A DNA stretch of 64,000 bases from Hypericibacter terrae (lineage in GTDB: Bacteria; Pseudomonadota; Alphaproteobacteria; Dongiales; Dongiaceae), in assembly GCF_008728855.1 (NCBI RefSeq), contig NZ_CP042906.1:2542001-2606000 (forward strand), written 5' to 3'. Below, in pieces: positions 1 to 9,412 of the stretch. The notes under the pieces were generated by a model, which had not been told where the DNA came from, searched no databases, and saw nothing but the letters and a program-made list of their open reading frames with translations. Both the position numbers and the translations under genes were made by a program. Within the stretch, counting starts at the first letter, position 1. The number at the start of each line of letters is the position of its first letter.

Positions 1-54
1 CCGTTGGCCGACCTGGTGAAGGTCGGCCCGGTCGTGCGCCGAGTGGCGGAGTAG
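1..54 (+). CDS. C-terminal end of an upstream gene (partial)
   Basis: An open frame enters at base 1 and ends at TAG (52-54). It encodes 17 residues ending VVRRVAE. The codons are GC-rich in the third position, as in neighbouring genes. It is too short to identify, and it could be a chance open frame. The next start codon lies 80 bases further on. Confidence 0.35.
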   Translation, partial: PLADLVKVGPVVRRVAE

Positions 55-134
55 GGATTCCGCTTTCTGCAGCCTTGTCGGTTTCCGGTGCCACGGGTAA
101 GACTGCTCCCGCCTGGTTAGAGGGGGAGAGCTCC

Positions 135-2195
135 ATGGCGCGCGATCCGCGTTACGACATTCTGTTCGAGCCGATCAAGATCGGTCCGGTCACGGCCAAG
201 AACCGATTCTACCAGGTGCCGCATTGCAACGGCATGGGCCATCCCAACCCGCGCGCGGTCGCCGGCATGCGCGGCATGAAGGCGGAGGGCGGCTGGGCGG
301 TGATTTGCACCGAGGAATGCGAGATCCATCCGACCAGCGATATATCGCCCTACAAGGAAGCGCGGCTCTGGGACGATCACGACATTCCAGCCCTCGCGAT
401 GATGTGCGAGGCCGTCCATGAACATGGCGCGCTCGCGGGATGCGAGCTGACCCATCACGGCCCCTCATGCGCCAATCATTACAGCCGTGAGATGCCGATC
501 GGGCCCTCGCATCAGCCGATCAACGGTTACGACCCGATGCAGGCGCGGGCCATGGACCGCGAGGACATCCGCAATTACCGGCGCTGGCATCGCGAAGCGG
601 CGGTCCGCGCCGAGCGCGCCGGGTTCGACGTGATCTATGTCTATGCCGGCCACGATATTGCGATGCCGATGCATTTCCTGCAGCGCCGGCGCAACAACCG
701 GACCGACGAATATGGCGGCAGCCTGCAGAACCGCGTGCGGCTGTTCCGCGAACTGATCGAGGAGACCAAGGACGCCGTCGGCCACCGTTGCGCCGTGGTC
801 GTGCGCTATGCGACCGACGAGCTGATCGGGCCGGAAGGGCTGACGCTCGAGGAGTCCCAGGACATCGTCGGCATGCTGGCCGAGTTGCCGGACCTCTGGG
901 ATGTCAATGTCAGTTCCTGGTACAACGATTCCACCACCTCGCGCTTCAAGCCCGAGGGCAACCAGGAGCCCTTCATCGCCTTCGTCAAGAAGATGACGAG
1001 CAAGCCGGTGGTGGGCGTCGGACGTTTCACCTCGCCCGACACGATGGTCTCGCAGATCCGCCGCGGCGTGCTCGACATGATCGGCGCCGCGCGTCCCTCG
1101 ATCGCCGATCCCTTCCTGCCGAAGAAGATCGAGGAGGGGCGGCCCGACGACATCCGGGAATGCATCGGCTGCAACATCTGCGTCTCGGGCGACTTCACCA
1201 TGAGCCATTTCCGCTGCACCCAGAACCCGACCATGGGCGAGGAATGGCGCAAGGGCTGGCATCCGGAGATCGTGCCGGCGCGCAAATCCGAGGACGAGGT
1301 GCTGGTGGTCGGGGCGGGGCCCGCCGGCCTCGAATGCGCCCGCACGCTGGGCCAGCGCGGCTATCGGGTGCATCTGGCGGAAGCCTCCGACGAGCTGGGG
1401 GGACGCGTCGCCCGCGAAGCGAAGCTGCCCAGCCTGTCGGAATGGGGACGGGTGCGCGATTACCGGACTTATCAGCTGGGCAAACTCGCCAATGTCGAGA
1501 TCTATCGCGGCAGCAGGCTCGATCCGGCGCATATCCTCGAGATGGGGGCAAGCCGGGTCGTCCTCGCCACGGGTGCCGAGTGGCGGCGCGACGGGGTGGG
1601 CCGCATGCATGGTTTCGCGGTGCCGGGATTCCAGGGCATCAACGTCTTCACGCCCGACGACATCATGGCGGGCAAGGCGGTCCAGGGACCGGTCATCGTC
1701 TATGACGACGACCATTACTATATGGGCGGCGTCATCGCGGAGAAGCTGCGGCGTCAGGGGCATGACGTCGCCATCGTGACGCCAGCCGACCTGGTCTCGA
1801 GCTGGACCCAGAAGACGCTCGAGTCCACGCATATCCAGCGCCGCCTCCTGGAGCTCGGGATCGAACTGCTGGTGAAGCAGGATGTCGTCGCGTTCAAGGG
1901 CGATCATGTGGATCTCGCCTGCGTCTTCACCGGCCGCGTGACGCAACGCGCCTGCGCCAGCCTCGTGACCGTGACCGCGCGGCTACCGAACGATGCGCTT
2001 CACCAGAAACTGATGGCGAACCCCGGCGCACTGCTCGAGGCAGGCATCAAGTCGGTGACGGTGATCGGGGACGCGCTGGCGCCGGGCACGATCGCGGCCG
2101 CGGTCTATCAAGGGCACCGCTTTGGCCGTGAGCTCGACGAGCCGGCCATGGGCGAGGTGGCCTTCAAGCGCGAGATCCCGAATTTGGCCGTTTGA
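135..2195 (+). CDS. Trimethylamine/dimethylamine dehydrogenase-family flavoprotein
   Basis: A 686-residue protein with the layout of trimethylamine dehydrogenase (TMADH): an N-terminal old-yellow-enzyme FMN barrel, a 4Fe-4S cluster, then a nucleotide-binding disulfide-oxidoreductase-like half (GAGPAG near residue 396). Such enzymes oxidatively N-demethylate small amines and pass electrons to electron-transferring flavoprotein. The Cys that carries covalent FMN in TMADH is present (Cys31 in QVPHC), as are the catalytic Tyr170, His173 and Asp265 and the cluster cysteines 343, 346, 349 and 361. Of the three aromatic residues that hold the trimethylammonium group, only Trp262 is kept; Tyr60 is replaced by Glu61 and Trp355 by a non-aromatic residue. 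The substrate may therefore be dimethylamine or another amine. The start at 135 is chosen because it gives the family N-terminus MARDPRYDILFEP and follows a GGGGAGA ribosome site; an upstream ATG at 75 adds an unrelated tail. Confidence 0.88.
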   Translation: MARDPRYDILFEPIKIGPVTAKNRFYQVPHCNGMGHPNPRAVAGMRGMKAEGGWAVICTEECEIHPTSDISPYKEARLWDDHDIPALAMMCEAVHEHGALAGCELTHHGPSCANHYSREMPIGPSHQPINGYDPMQARAMDREDIRNYRRWHREAAVRAERAGFDVIYVYAGHDIAMPMHFLQRRRNNRTDEYGGSLQNRVRLFRELIEETKDAVGHRCAVVVRYATDELIGPEGLTLEESQDIVGMLAELPDLWDVNVSSWYNDSTTSRFKPEGNQEPFIAFVKKMTSKPVVGVGRFTSPDTMVSQIRRGVLDMIGAARPSIADPFLPKKIEEGRPDDIRECIGCNICVSGDFTMSHFRCTQNPTMGEEWRKGWHPEIVPARKSEDEVLVVGAGPAGLECARTLGQRGYRVHLAEASDELGGRVAREAKLPSLSEWGRVRDYRTYQLGKLANVEIYRGSRLDPAHILEMGASRVVLATGAEWRRDGVGRMHGFAVPGFQGINVFTPDDIMAGKAVQGPVIVYDDDHYYMGGVIAEKLRRQGHDVAIVTPADLVSSWTQKTLESTHIQRRLLELGIELLVKQDVVAFKGDHVDLACVFTGRVTQRACASLVTVTARLPNDALHQKLMANPGALLEAGIKSVTVIGDALAPGTIAAAVYQGHRFGRELDEPAMGEVAFKREIPNLAV

Positions 2196-2362
2196 TCGGG
2201 TTAAAACGGAACTGACTCGCGGGAAAGCGCTTATTCCTATTTGAACACGGGGCCCGGCGGGACCGGCGCTTGCCAAGGGCGGGTGGCAGGGGCAATCTCG
2301 GTTCGACACGCCCGTCCTTCGCCGCTTTCCGGCAGGGGGCGCGGCATCAGGGAGCAATTGCC

Positions 2363-3283
2363 ATGCGGTGGCGCGACGGTCGGCGCAGCGACAATATCGA
2401 GGATCAGCGCGGCCAGGGCATGCCCGGCGGCGGCAGTGGCGGCTTCGGTTTCCCGGGTGGCGGTGGTGGCGGCGGCTTACGGCGCGCCGGCCTCGGGGGC
2501 TTCGGCCTCGTGGTCGTGGTCGTGGTGGCCTTGTTCTTCGGCGTCGATCCCTCGCAGATCCTGCAGCAGATCACCGAGCCCGGCGGCTACACGCAGGACG
2601 CCTCGTCGACCTCCTCGACCGGCACGCCCAGCACCGCGGATGCCGACCTGCGCGACTTCGTCTCGGTCGTGCTCGCCGACACCGAGGACACCTGGACCGA
2701 GCAGTTCAAGCAGATGAACCTGACCTATCGCGATCCGAAGCTCGTGCTGTTCAATGGCGGGGTGCAGTCCGCCTGCGGCTTCGCGGAGACCGCGACCGGG
2801 CCGTTCTACTGTCCGGGCGACCAGAAGGTTTATCTCGATCTCGACTTCTTCCAGGAGCTCAGCGACCGCTTCAAGGCGCCCGGCGATTTCGCCCAGGCCT
2901 ATGTCATCGCCCATGAGGTCGGTCATCACGTGCAGACCCTTTTGGGCATCATGGACAAGGTGGATACGCTGCGCGGCAAGCTCAACAAGGCCGACGCCAA
3001 TGGTCTTTCCGTCATGGTCGAGCTGCAGGCCGATTGCTTCGCCGGCGTCTGGGCCAATCACGCGAACCAGGAGCGCCAGATTCTCGAAGCCGGCGATGCC
3101 GATGAGGGGCTGGCCGCCGCCGCGGCCGTGGGCGACGATCGCCTGCAGCGGGAAGGGCAGGGCTATGTCGTTCCCGAGACCTTCACGCACGGCACCTCCG
3201 CACAGCGCACGCGCTGGTTCAAACAGGGCCTTCAATCCGGCCTGATCAAGGACTGCGATACCTTCAGCGCCAAGCAGCTCTAG
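2363..3283 (+). CDS. ypfJ: YpfJ-type neutral zinc metallopeptidase
   Basis: A 306-residue protein of the putative neutral zinc metallopeptidase family (YpfJ). Order: a basic and glycine-rich N-terminus (about 1-40), one transmembrane helix of repeated valines (about 44-60), then the peptidase domain. The zinc motif HEVGHH begins at His184, with His184, Glu185 and His188 forming HExxH; a downstream ELQADCF segment is the usual third-ligand region. It is probably anchored in the inner membrane with the catalytic domain in the periplasm. The start at 2363 follows GGAG at 2351 and gives the typical MRWRD start; longer in-frame starts upstream add unconserved sequence. The physiological substrate of this family is not known. 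Confidence 0.85.
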   Translation: MRWRDGRRSDNIEDQRGQGMPGGGSGGFGFPGGGGGGGLRRAGLGGFGLVVVVVVALFFGVDPSQILQQITEPGGYTQDASSTSSTGTPSTADADLRDFVSVVLADTEDTWTEQFKQMNLTYRDPKLVLFNGGVQSACGFAETATGPFYCPGDQKVYLDLDFFQELSDRFKAPGDFAQAYVIAHEVGHHVQTLLGIMDKVDTLRGKLNKADANGLSVMVELQADCFAGVWANHANQERQILEAGDADEGLAAAAAVGDDRLQREGQGYVVPETFTHGTSAQRTRWFKQGLQSGLIKDCDTFSAKQL

Positions 3284-3597
3284 CCCGGCGCCTTCGGCGT
3301 CGGGGCGACGAACGGCCGCAGCGGCCGGCGCCTGTTGCATCCGTGCTGCATTTGGACGGTTCCGCGCGCATCGCTCGCGGCGCCGCTTGTTATCGCCTTT
3401 CCTCATCTTAATTTACCGGGATGTTGCAACGCACCATGTGGTGATTTGCGGGCGAGAAGCGCTTGTGGCGCCTCCGCCAAGGCTACCGGTGCCGTGAGGC
3501 GGGAATCGCGTCGCGATGCCGTCTGGGGGTTTGCCTATTTCAGTGGCGAAGGCGCGGTTGTCGGTTTCGCCATTGGACCGTTTTGGGAACCCCGCCG
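3284..3597. other. Intergenic region before the RND operon
   Basis: This stretch of 314 bases has no convincing gene. Just after the ypfJ stop there is a 9-bp stem with one G-T pair (3284-3292 with 3296-3304, loop TTC) without a T run, a weak terminator candidate. The rest presumably holds the promoter of the efflux operon, but I see no clear -35/-10 pair. Confidence 0.4.
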
Positions 3598-6500
3598 ATG
3601 GGAATTGTCCGCTTCGCGCTGAAATTTCCCCACACCTTCTATGTGCTGGCGGGGCTGATGCTGTTCCTCGGCGTCAGCGCGATCCTGGTGACGCCGAAAG
3701 ACATCTTTCCCGCCATCAATATCCCCGTGGTCACCGTGATCTGGCAGTTCACGGGCTTGACCCCGGAGGAAATGGAGCAGCGCGTCACCACCTACAGCGA
3801 ATACTCGATCAGCACGAATGTCAGCGACATCCGTAACATGGAGAGCCAAACGCTTTCGGGAATTTCCGTTACGAAGATCTTTTTTCAGCCCAACGTCAAT
3901 GTCGATCTCGCCATCAGCCAGATCGTCTCGGCCACCAATGCCATCCGTTCGCTGATGCCCCCGGGCATCCAGCCGCCCATCATCGTCCAATACAGCGCTT
4001 CCTCCGTGCCGGTGCTGCAGCTCAGCCTCAGCTCCGACACCTTGAACGAACAGCAGCTCTACGATTACGGCATCTACCAGATCCGCCAGGCCTTGGCGCC
4101 GATCCCCGGCATCACCCTGCCCACGCCCTATGGCGGCAAATACCGGCAGATCATGGTGGATCTCGATCCGGACGCGTTGCGCGCCCGCGGCCTCACGCCG
4201 AACGACGTGCTGAATGCGGTGAATGCCCAGAGCCTGACGCTCCCCTCTGGCGACGCCAAGCTCGGCGATCAGCAGATGATCGTGCGGATCAACGCGATGC
4301 CCCAGACCGTCGAGGCGCTCAACCATATTCCGATCAAGCAGGTCGGTCCCACGACGGTCTATCTCTCGGATGTGGCGCATGTGCGCGACGGCTGGGCTGT
4401 GCAGCAGAATATCGTGCATTCCGGCGGGAAACGGTCGGTGCTGCTCACGATCATCAAGAATGGCGACGCCTCGACATTGGACGTGGTGAACCGGGTGAAG
4501 GCAGCGATGCCTGCCATTCGGAAAGCAGCACCTCCCGGCATGCAAATCGACCTGCTGTTCGACCAGTCGGTGTTCGTGACGCAAGCCATCTCCAGCGTCC
4601 TGCGCGAGGGCTCCATCGCCGCCGGTCTCACGGCGGCCATGATCCTGCTCTTCCTCGGCTCCTGGCGGTCGACCCTGGTGGTGATGGTCTCCATCCCCCT
4701 CTCGATCCTGACCTCGCTGGCGGTGATGTCCGCGCTGGGCGAGACCATCAACATCATGACCCTGGGCGGCTTGGCGCTCGCCATCGGTATCCTGGTGGAC
4801 GATTCGACGGTCACCATCGAGAACACCCACCGGCTGCTGGAAAAGGGCGAACCGTTCGACAATGCCGTGTTGGAAGGGGCCGCCGGCATCGCGGTGCCAA
4901 CGCTGATTTCGACGCTCGCCATCTGCTGCGTGTTCGTTTCGGTCTTTTTCCTGCAAGGGGCGGCCCGCTACCTGTTCACGCCCATGGCGATGGCGGTGGT
5001 CTTCGCGATGCTGGCCTCCTATGGCATCTCGCGCACGCTCACGCCCATCGTCATCCGCCTTCTGATCCGCAAAGAGCACGAGAATCACGGTGCGGCGCCA
5101 GGCTGGCTGGGCCGCTTTCATACCCGCTTCAATGCCGGTTTCGACCGGTTCCGGGACTATTACGACTGGTTGCTCACCGGCATCATGCGCCGGCGTGTGC
5201 TGACGCCTCTCGTCGCCTGCGCGATCGTGGGCGCCGCTGCGCTTCTGTCGCAGGACATCGGCGAGGACTTCTTCCCCCAGGTCGATGCCGGGTTGATCCA
5301 GCTCCATGTCCGGGCCCCGGCGCGCACGCGCATCGAGCGGACCGAGCAGATGTTCCAGGAGATCGAGGACAATATCCGCCAGCAGATTCCCGAGAAGGAT
5401 CTGTCGTTCGTGCTGGACAATATCGGCCTGCCGCAGCGCGTCTATAACCTGGCCTTCACCGACGGCACCACGATCGGCGTCAACGACGGCCAGATCCTGC
5501 TGCAGTTGAAGGACGGCCACGCGCCGACCGCGGACTATGTCAAGAAGCTCCGGCAGGAGCTGCCGATCGCCTTTCCCGACGTGCAGTTCTACTTCCAGCC
5601 CGCCGACCTGGCGACCCAGGTTCTCAATTTCGGCGTTCCCTCGCAGATCGATGTGCAGGTGCAGGGTCGCGATCGGGCTGCCAACGAGGAAATTGCAAAG
5701 ACGCTGCAGCAGCGCCTGGCCGCCATCCCGGGCGTGGTGGATGCGCATCTGCAGCAGGAGCTGGATGCGCCGGAACTGTTCTACACGATCGATCGGACGC
5801 GCGCGCAGGAGCTCGGGCTGAACGTCAATCAGATCGCCAGCAACCTGAACATCACCCTCAGCTCCTCCGAGCAGGTCTCGCCGAACTTCTGGACCGACCC
5901 GGCCACCGGCATCCCCTATTTCTTCGCCGTGCAGACGCCGGAATATAAGGTTGCCAGCAAGAACGATCTCGACAACACGCCGATTGCCGGCAACCTGGCC
6001 GGCGCCGCCGTGGTGCCGGATGTGTTCGGCAATGTGGCCAGCGCCCAGCGGGAGTCGGTGGAGTCCGTTTACAACCAGTCGAATATCCAGCCGGTTTATG
6101 ACGTCTATGCCAGCCTGCAGGAGCGGGACCTCGGCAGCACCGCCAGCGCCATCCAGAAGGTCGCTCAGGAGATGCGGGGCAAGCTCGGCCCGGCCGACAG
6201 CATCGTGGTCCGCGGTCAGATCGAGAGCATGAATGGCGCCTTCGCGGACCTGACCATCGGCCTGTTGGTCGCGGCCGTGTTCGTCTATGCGCTGATGGTG
6301 GTGAACTATCAGAGCTTCATCGATCCGCTCGCGGTGATCCTGGCCCTTCCGGGGGCGGGCAGCGGCATCATCCTGATGCTGTTCGTCACGGGCACGACCT
6401 TCAGCGTGCCGTCGATGATGGGCGCCATCATGGCGGTCGGCGTCGCTTCTGCCAACTCGATCCTGCTCGTCACCTTCGCCCGGGAACAACGCGAAGCCGG

Positions 6501-6771
6501 CATGAGCGCGATGCAGGCGGCACTGTCCGCCGGGACCACTCGATTGCGGCCGGTGCTGATGACGGCCGCGGCGATGATCGTCGGCATGGTGCCGATGGCG
6601 ATCGGCGGTCCGGGTGAGGAGCAAAACGCGGTTCTGGCCAGGGCCGTGATCGGCGGCGTGATCGTGGGAACCATGACCACGCTGCTCTTCGTCCCTTATC
6701 TCTATTCGGTCTTTGGGAAGTATGAGCGCCGGCGCCTGGATGTACCCCAAGCCCTGAGGCAATCGCATTGA
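3598..6771 (+). CDS. RND-family efflux pump, inner-membrane permease
   Basis: A 1057-residue resistance-nodulation-division transporter of the AcrB/HAE-1-like type that uses the proton gradient to expel hydrophobic compounds. It starts with a cytoplasmic helix and TM1 (residues about 1-30), has two large periplasmic loops and about 12 membrane helices. The TM4 motif GILVDDSTVTIEN keeps the two aspartates of the proton relay. In TM10 the usual Lys of AcrB (in GLSAKNAI) is not present; the sequence reads GVASANSIL. The start at 3598 is chosen because MGIVRFALKFP begins right at TM1; an upstream start at 3463 adds 45 residues of unconserved sequence. The membrane-fusion protein follows after 10 bases, and no outer-membrane channel gene is adjacent. 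Substrate unknown. Confidence 0.9.
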   Translation: MGIVRFALKFPHTFYVLAGLMLFLGVSAILVTPKDIFPAINIPVVTVIWQFTGLTPEEMEQRVTTYSEYSISTNVSDIRNMESQTLSGISVTKIFFQPNVNVDLAISQIVSATNAIRSLMPPGIQPPIIVQYSASSVPVLQLSLSSDTLNEQQLYDYGIYQIRQALAPIPGITLPTPYGGKYRQIMVDLDPDALRARGLTPNDVLNAVNAQSLTLPSGDAKLGDQQMIVRINAMPQTVEALNHIPIKQVGPTTVYLSDVAHVRDGWAVQQNIVHSGGKRSVLLTIIKNGDASTLDVVNRVKAAMPAIRKAAPPGMQIDLLFDQSVFVTQAISSVLREGSIAAGLTAAMILLFLGSWRSTLVVMVSIPLSILTSLAVMSALGETINIMTLGGLALAIGILVDDSTVTIENTHRLLEKGEPFDNAVLEGAAGIAVPTLISTLAICCVFVSVFFLQGAARYLFTPMAMAVVFAMLASYGISRTLTPIVIRLLIRKEHENHGAAPGWLGRFHTRFNAGFDRFRDYYDWLLTGIMRRRVLTPLVACAIVGAAALLSQDIGEDFFPQVDAGLIQLHVRAPARTRIERTEQMFQEIEDNIRQQIPEKDLSFVLDNIGLPQRVYNLAFTDGTTIGVNDGQILLQLKDGHAPTADYVKKLRQELPIAFPDVQFYFQPADLATQVLNFGVPSQIDVQVQGRDRAANEEIAKTLQQRLAAIPGVVDAHLQQELDAPELFYTIDRTRAQELGLNVNQIASNLNITLSSSEQVSPNFWTDPATGIPYFFAVQTPEYKVASKNDLDNTPIAGNLAGAAVVPDVFGNVASAQRESVESVYNQSNIQPVYDVYASLQERDLGSTASAIQKVAQEMRGKLGPADSIVVRGQIESMNGAFADLTIGLLVAAVFVYALMVVNYQSFIDPLAVILALPGAGSGIILMLFVTGTTFSVPSMMGAIMAVGVASANSILLVTFAREQREAGMSAMQAALSAGTTRLRPVLMTAAAMIVGMVPMAIGGPGEEQNAVLARAVIGGVIVGTMTTLLFVPYLYSVFGKYERRRLDVPQALRQSH

Positions 6772-6781
6772 GGAGTGCCCC

Positions 6782-8065
6782 ATGAATCACATTCCTTCTC
6801 CGGAGCAGGAGGTCGGACCACGCGGGCAGGAGACGCCGTCCGATCCGGGACTCGACCGACGGCGGCGGCGCATGGCCCTGCTGCTCGGGCTGGGGGCGCT
6901 CGCGGTGCTGGGTATTCTGGTCGCGATCGGCGCTTCGGGACATGCGGCGCGGCGTGCCGCAACCATCGCCACGCTCGAAGCCCAGCAGGCCGCTGTGCCG
7001 GCAGTGCATGTCGTGGCGGTAAAGCCGGTGGATTCGGCGCGTCAGGTCGACTTGCCCGGTACTCTTCAGGCCTTCGACAGCGCGACGCTGTTTGCCCGTG
7101 CCACTGGCTATATCAGCAAAAGAAACGTCGATATCGGCAGTCAGGTGCGTGCCGGCGACGTGCTTGCTGTCATCTCCGCCCCCGATCTGGATCAGCAGCT
7201 CGCCCAGGCTCGTGGCCAACTGGCGCAAATGCAGGCGTCGCTGGTCCAGGCGCAAGCCAACCAGGATCTGGCTCATGTCACCAACAACCGCACGTCGGAG
7301 CTGGTGAAGGATGGATGGGACACGCGCCAGCAGGGCGACAACGACCGCTTGACGCTTGCGGCCAACACGGCGGCCGTCGGCGTTGCGCGCGCCAACATCG
7401 AGGCGCAGCAGGCGGTGGTGGCCCGGTTGGAGCAGCTCGTCGGCTTCGAGAACGTGGTCGCGCCCTTCACCGGCGTGATCACCAGCCGGCTCGTTGATGT
7501 CGGGAGCCTGGTCTCAGCCGATGGCGCCAACAACGCGACAGCGCTTTTCTCGATCGTTCGCAGCGACGTGCTTCGGGTTCAGATCTACGTGCCGCAGGAA
7601 GCGTTCTTCGGCCTGAAGGTCGGGGACCCGGCCGAGGTCACGGTGCCGGAGCTTCCCGGCCAGGTCTTCCACGGCACGGTGGCCCGTGACGCCAGCCAGC
7701 TCGACCAGCAAACCCGTACCATCCTGACCGAGGTGGATGTGGACAATGCCGATGGCAAGCTGACCGCGGGCCTCTATGGCGTCGTGCATCTGAAGGAGCC
7801 GCGCCCGGAGCCGGTCGTGCTGGTGCCATCTCAGGCGGTGATTTTCAACAAGAACGGGCTCAGTGCGGCGGTGTACGAGAATGGCGTGGCACGCCTGCGC
7901 CATCTCGATCTCGAGGCGGATGACGGCGCCCAGGTGGAGGTCCGCGCCGGTCTTAAACCCGGCGACCAGCTCATCCTGAACCCGCCGGTCGGCGTCTCCG
8001 ACGGCATGAAGGTCAAGATCGCGCCCGAGGTGGTGGCGGACGAGGCCACGAAACCTGGAAATTAA
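6782..8065 (+). CDS. RND efflux membrane-fusion (periplasmic adaptor) protein
   Basis: A 427-residue HlyD/AcrA-type adaptor. A short cytoplasmic segment with an Arg run is followed by one membrane helix (about 31-51). Then come a beta-barrel/lipoyl half (PGTLQAFDSATLFARATGY), an alpha-helical hairpin rich in Gln/Ala (about 130-210), the second lipoyl half (VVAPFTGVITSRLVDVGS) and the membrane-proximal domain. It joins the RND permease to an outer-membrane channel. The permease gene ends 10 bases upstream, and a GGAG ribosome site directly follows its stop, so both form one operon. The order permease-then-adaptor is the reverse of acrAB. Confidence 0.88.
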   Translation: MNHIPSPEQEVGPRGQETPSDPGLDRRRRRMALLLGLGALAVLGILVAIGASGHAARRAATIATLEAQQAAVPAVHVVAVKPVDSARQVDLPGTLQAFDSATLFARATGYISKRNVDIGSQVRAGDVLAVISAPDLDQQLAQARGQLAQMQASLVQAQANQDLAHVTNNRTSELVKDGWDTRQQGDNDRLTLAANTAAVGVARANIEAQQAVVARLEQLVGFENVVAPFTGVITSRLVDVGSLVSADGANNATALFSIVRSDVLRVQIYVPQEAFFGLKVGDPAEVTVPELPGQVFHGTVARDASQLDQQTRTILTEVDVDNADGKLTAGLYGVVHLKEPRPEPVVLVPSQAVIFNKNGLSAAVYENGVARLRHLDLEADDGAQVEVRAGLKPGDQLILNPPVGVSDGMKVKIAPEVVADEATKPGN

Positions 8066-8139
8066 TCCGCGCGCCGGCGATCGTTACACGGCTTGGTGCA
8101 GGCCGAGCCGGTCTCGTTCGCCGTTCCGACGCCGTCAGA

Positions 8140-9411
8140 TCAGCCGCGGATCCAGTCCTTGAACTGCGCCTGCCAATAGACAAGCTGGCCATAGACCGTG
8201 CCGGGGAAACCGCCGGTCCATTGCAGGCCGTAGGGCCGCAGCAGCTCCCAGCGCTTGTCGCCCTCGACGATGGCGCTCGCCACCAGCTCGCCGGTCATGG
8301 CGGTGGTGCCCATGCCATGGCCGCCATAGCCCATGCAGTACCAGACATTGGTCTCGATCTCGCCGAGCTGCGGCATCTTGTGGGCCGGATAACCCATGAG
8401 CCCGCCCCAGGCGAGCTCGACCTTGACGTCGGCCAGCTGCGGGTAGACCGCGAGCATGCGCTTGCGCAGCCAGCGCGCGAGGCGCGGCGGGTCCTCGCCG
8501 AACATGGTGACGCCGCCGCCCCAGAGAATTCGCGTGTCGGGCAGGGGCCGGTAGTAGTCGAAATCGAAGCGCGAATCATAGACCGCATAGTTGCAATTGA
8601 TCGCGGTCTTGAGCCGCTCGCCCAGCGGCTCCGTCACCATCACATAGGTCGCGACCGGCTTCAGCGCGCGCGAGAGGCGCGGCTCGAGATCGCGGATATA
8701 GCCGCCGCAGCAGATCAGCACCGTCTTGGCCACGACCTCGCCGCCCTCGGTCTTGACGCGCTTCACGGCGCCCTTGAGCTCGAGGCCGGTGACGCGCGAC
8801 TGCTCGAACAGTTTGCCGCCCTTCCCGGCGAGGGTCTTGGCGACGCCGCGCGCATAATTGAGCGGATGGAAATGGAAGCCCTCATTGCGGTAGAGACCGC
8901 CGTGATAGCGATCTGTGATCAGGAACTGGCGAAGTTTCTCCTTCGGCCACCATTCCAGCTCGACGCCGAAATTCTCGGTCATGAATTTCATCTCGGCTCT
9001 CGCCTCGGCTGGATCGTCGCGCCACCAGCCGCCGACCATGCCGGAATCGACCGGTTGGGCCGGAATGGCGTAGCGATCGATGCGGCTCCGGATGAGCTTC
9101 ACGGCGTCGCGGGTCAGGTCCCAGAGAGCCCGCGCGTCTCTCGGGCCGCTGGTCTTGAGAACGCGCTCGGCGCCGCCGGAGAAGCCGGGGCTGACGAAGC
9201 CGCCATTGCGGCCCGAGGCGCCCCAGCCGACCTTGTTGGCCTCGACGACGACGACCGAGCGGCCGCGCTCGGCGAGGCTCAGGCCCGCCGAGAGCCCCGC
9301 CAGGCCGCCGCCGACGATGCAGATGTCGGTCTCGATCTTGCCGGCGAGGGCGGGGTAGTCGATGCCGGGCGTCGCGGTCTGGGCGTAGTAGCTGTTGATA
9401 TGTTGGGCCAT
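8140..9411 (-). CDS. FAD-dependent amine oxidoreductase (gamma-glutamylputrescine oxidase-like)
   Basis: A 423-residue DAO-family flavoprotein (OrdL/PuuB type). The N-terminus HINSYYAQTA followed by the dinucleotide-binding motif VGGGLAGLSAG (about 33-43) is characteristic of gamma-glutamylputrescine oxidase-like enzymes, which oxidise an amine with FAD. The C-terminal region carries GYGGHGMGTTAMTG, the usual FAD-closing segment. The start at 9411 is preferred over an upstream in-frame start at 9480 because MAQHINSYY matches the family. The ATG lies one base beyond the stop of the preceding MFS gene, so translation is probably coupled. Together with the polyamine transporter and aminotransferase elsewhere in the window it suggests polyamine or amine use, but the true substrate is unproven. 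Confidence 0.85.
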   Translation of the reverse strand: MAQHINSYYAQTATPGIDYPALAGKIETDICIVGGGLAGLSAGLSLAERGRSVVVVEANKVGWGASGRNGGFVSPGFSGGAERVLKTSGPRDARALWDLTRDAVKLIRSRIDRYAIPAQPVDSGMVGGWWRDDPAEARAEMKFMTENFGVELEWWPKEKLRQFLITDRYHGGLYRNEGFHFHPLNYARGVAKTLAGKGGKLFEQSRVTGLELKGAVKRVKTEGGEVVAKTVLICCGGYIRDLEPRLSRALKPVATYVMVTEPLGERLKTAINCNYAVYDSRFDFDYYRPLPDTRILWGGGVTMFGEDPPRLARWLRKRMLAVYPQLADVKVELAWGGLMGYPAHKMPQLGEIETNVWYCMGYGGHGMGTTAMTGELVASAIVEGDKRWELLRPYGLQWTGGFPGTVYGQLVYWQAQFKDWIRG

Positions 9412-9412
9412 G

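Noticed and set aside
465-1946. A 493-codon minus-strand frame opposite the methylamine-dehydrogenase-like gene
   Set aside because: Composition typical of a shadow frame; the plus-strand gene has intact catalytic motifs.
3535-6783. A 1082-codon open frame antisense to the RND permease
   Set aside because: Low-complexity composition (His, Asp, Arg, Gln) and full overlap with a clear RND gene; a shadow frame.
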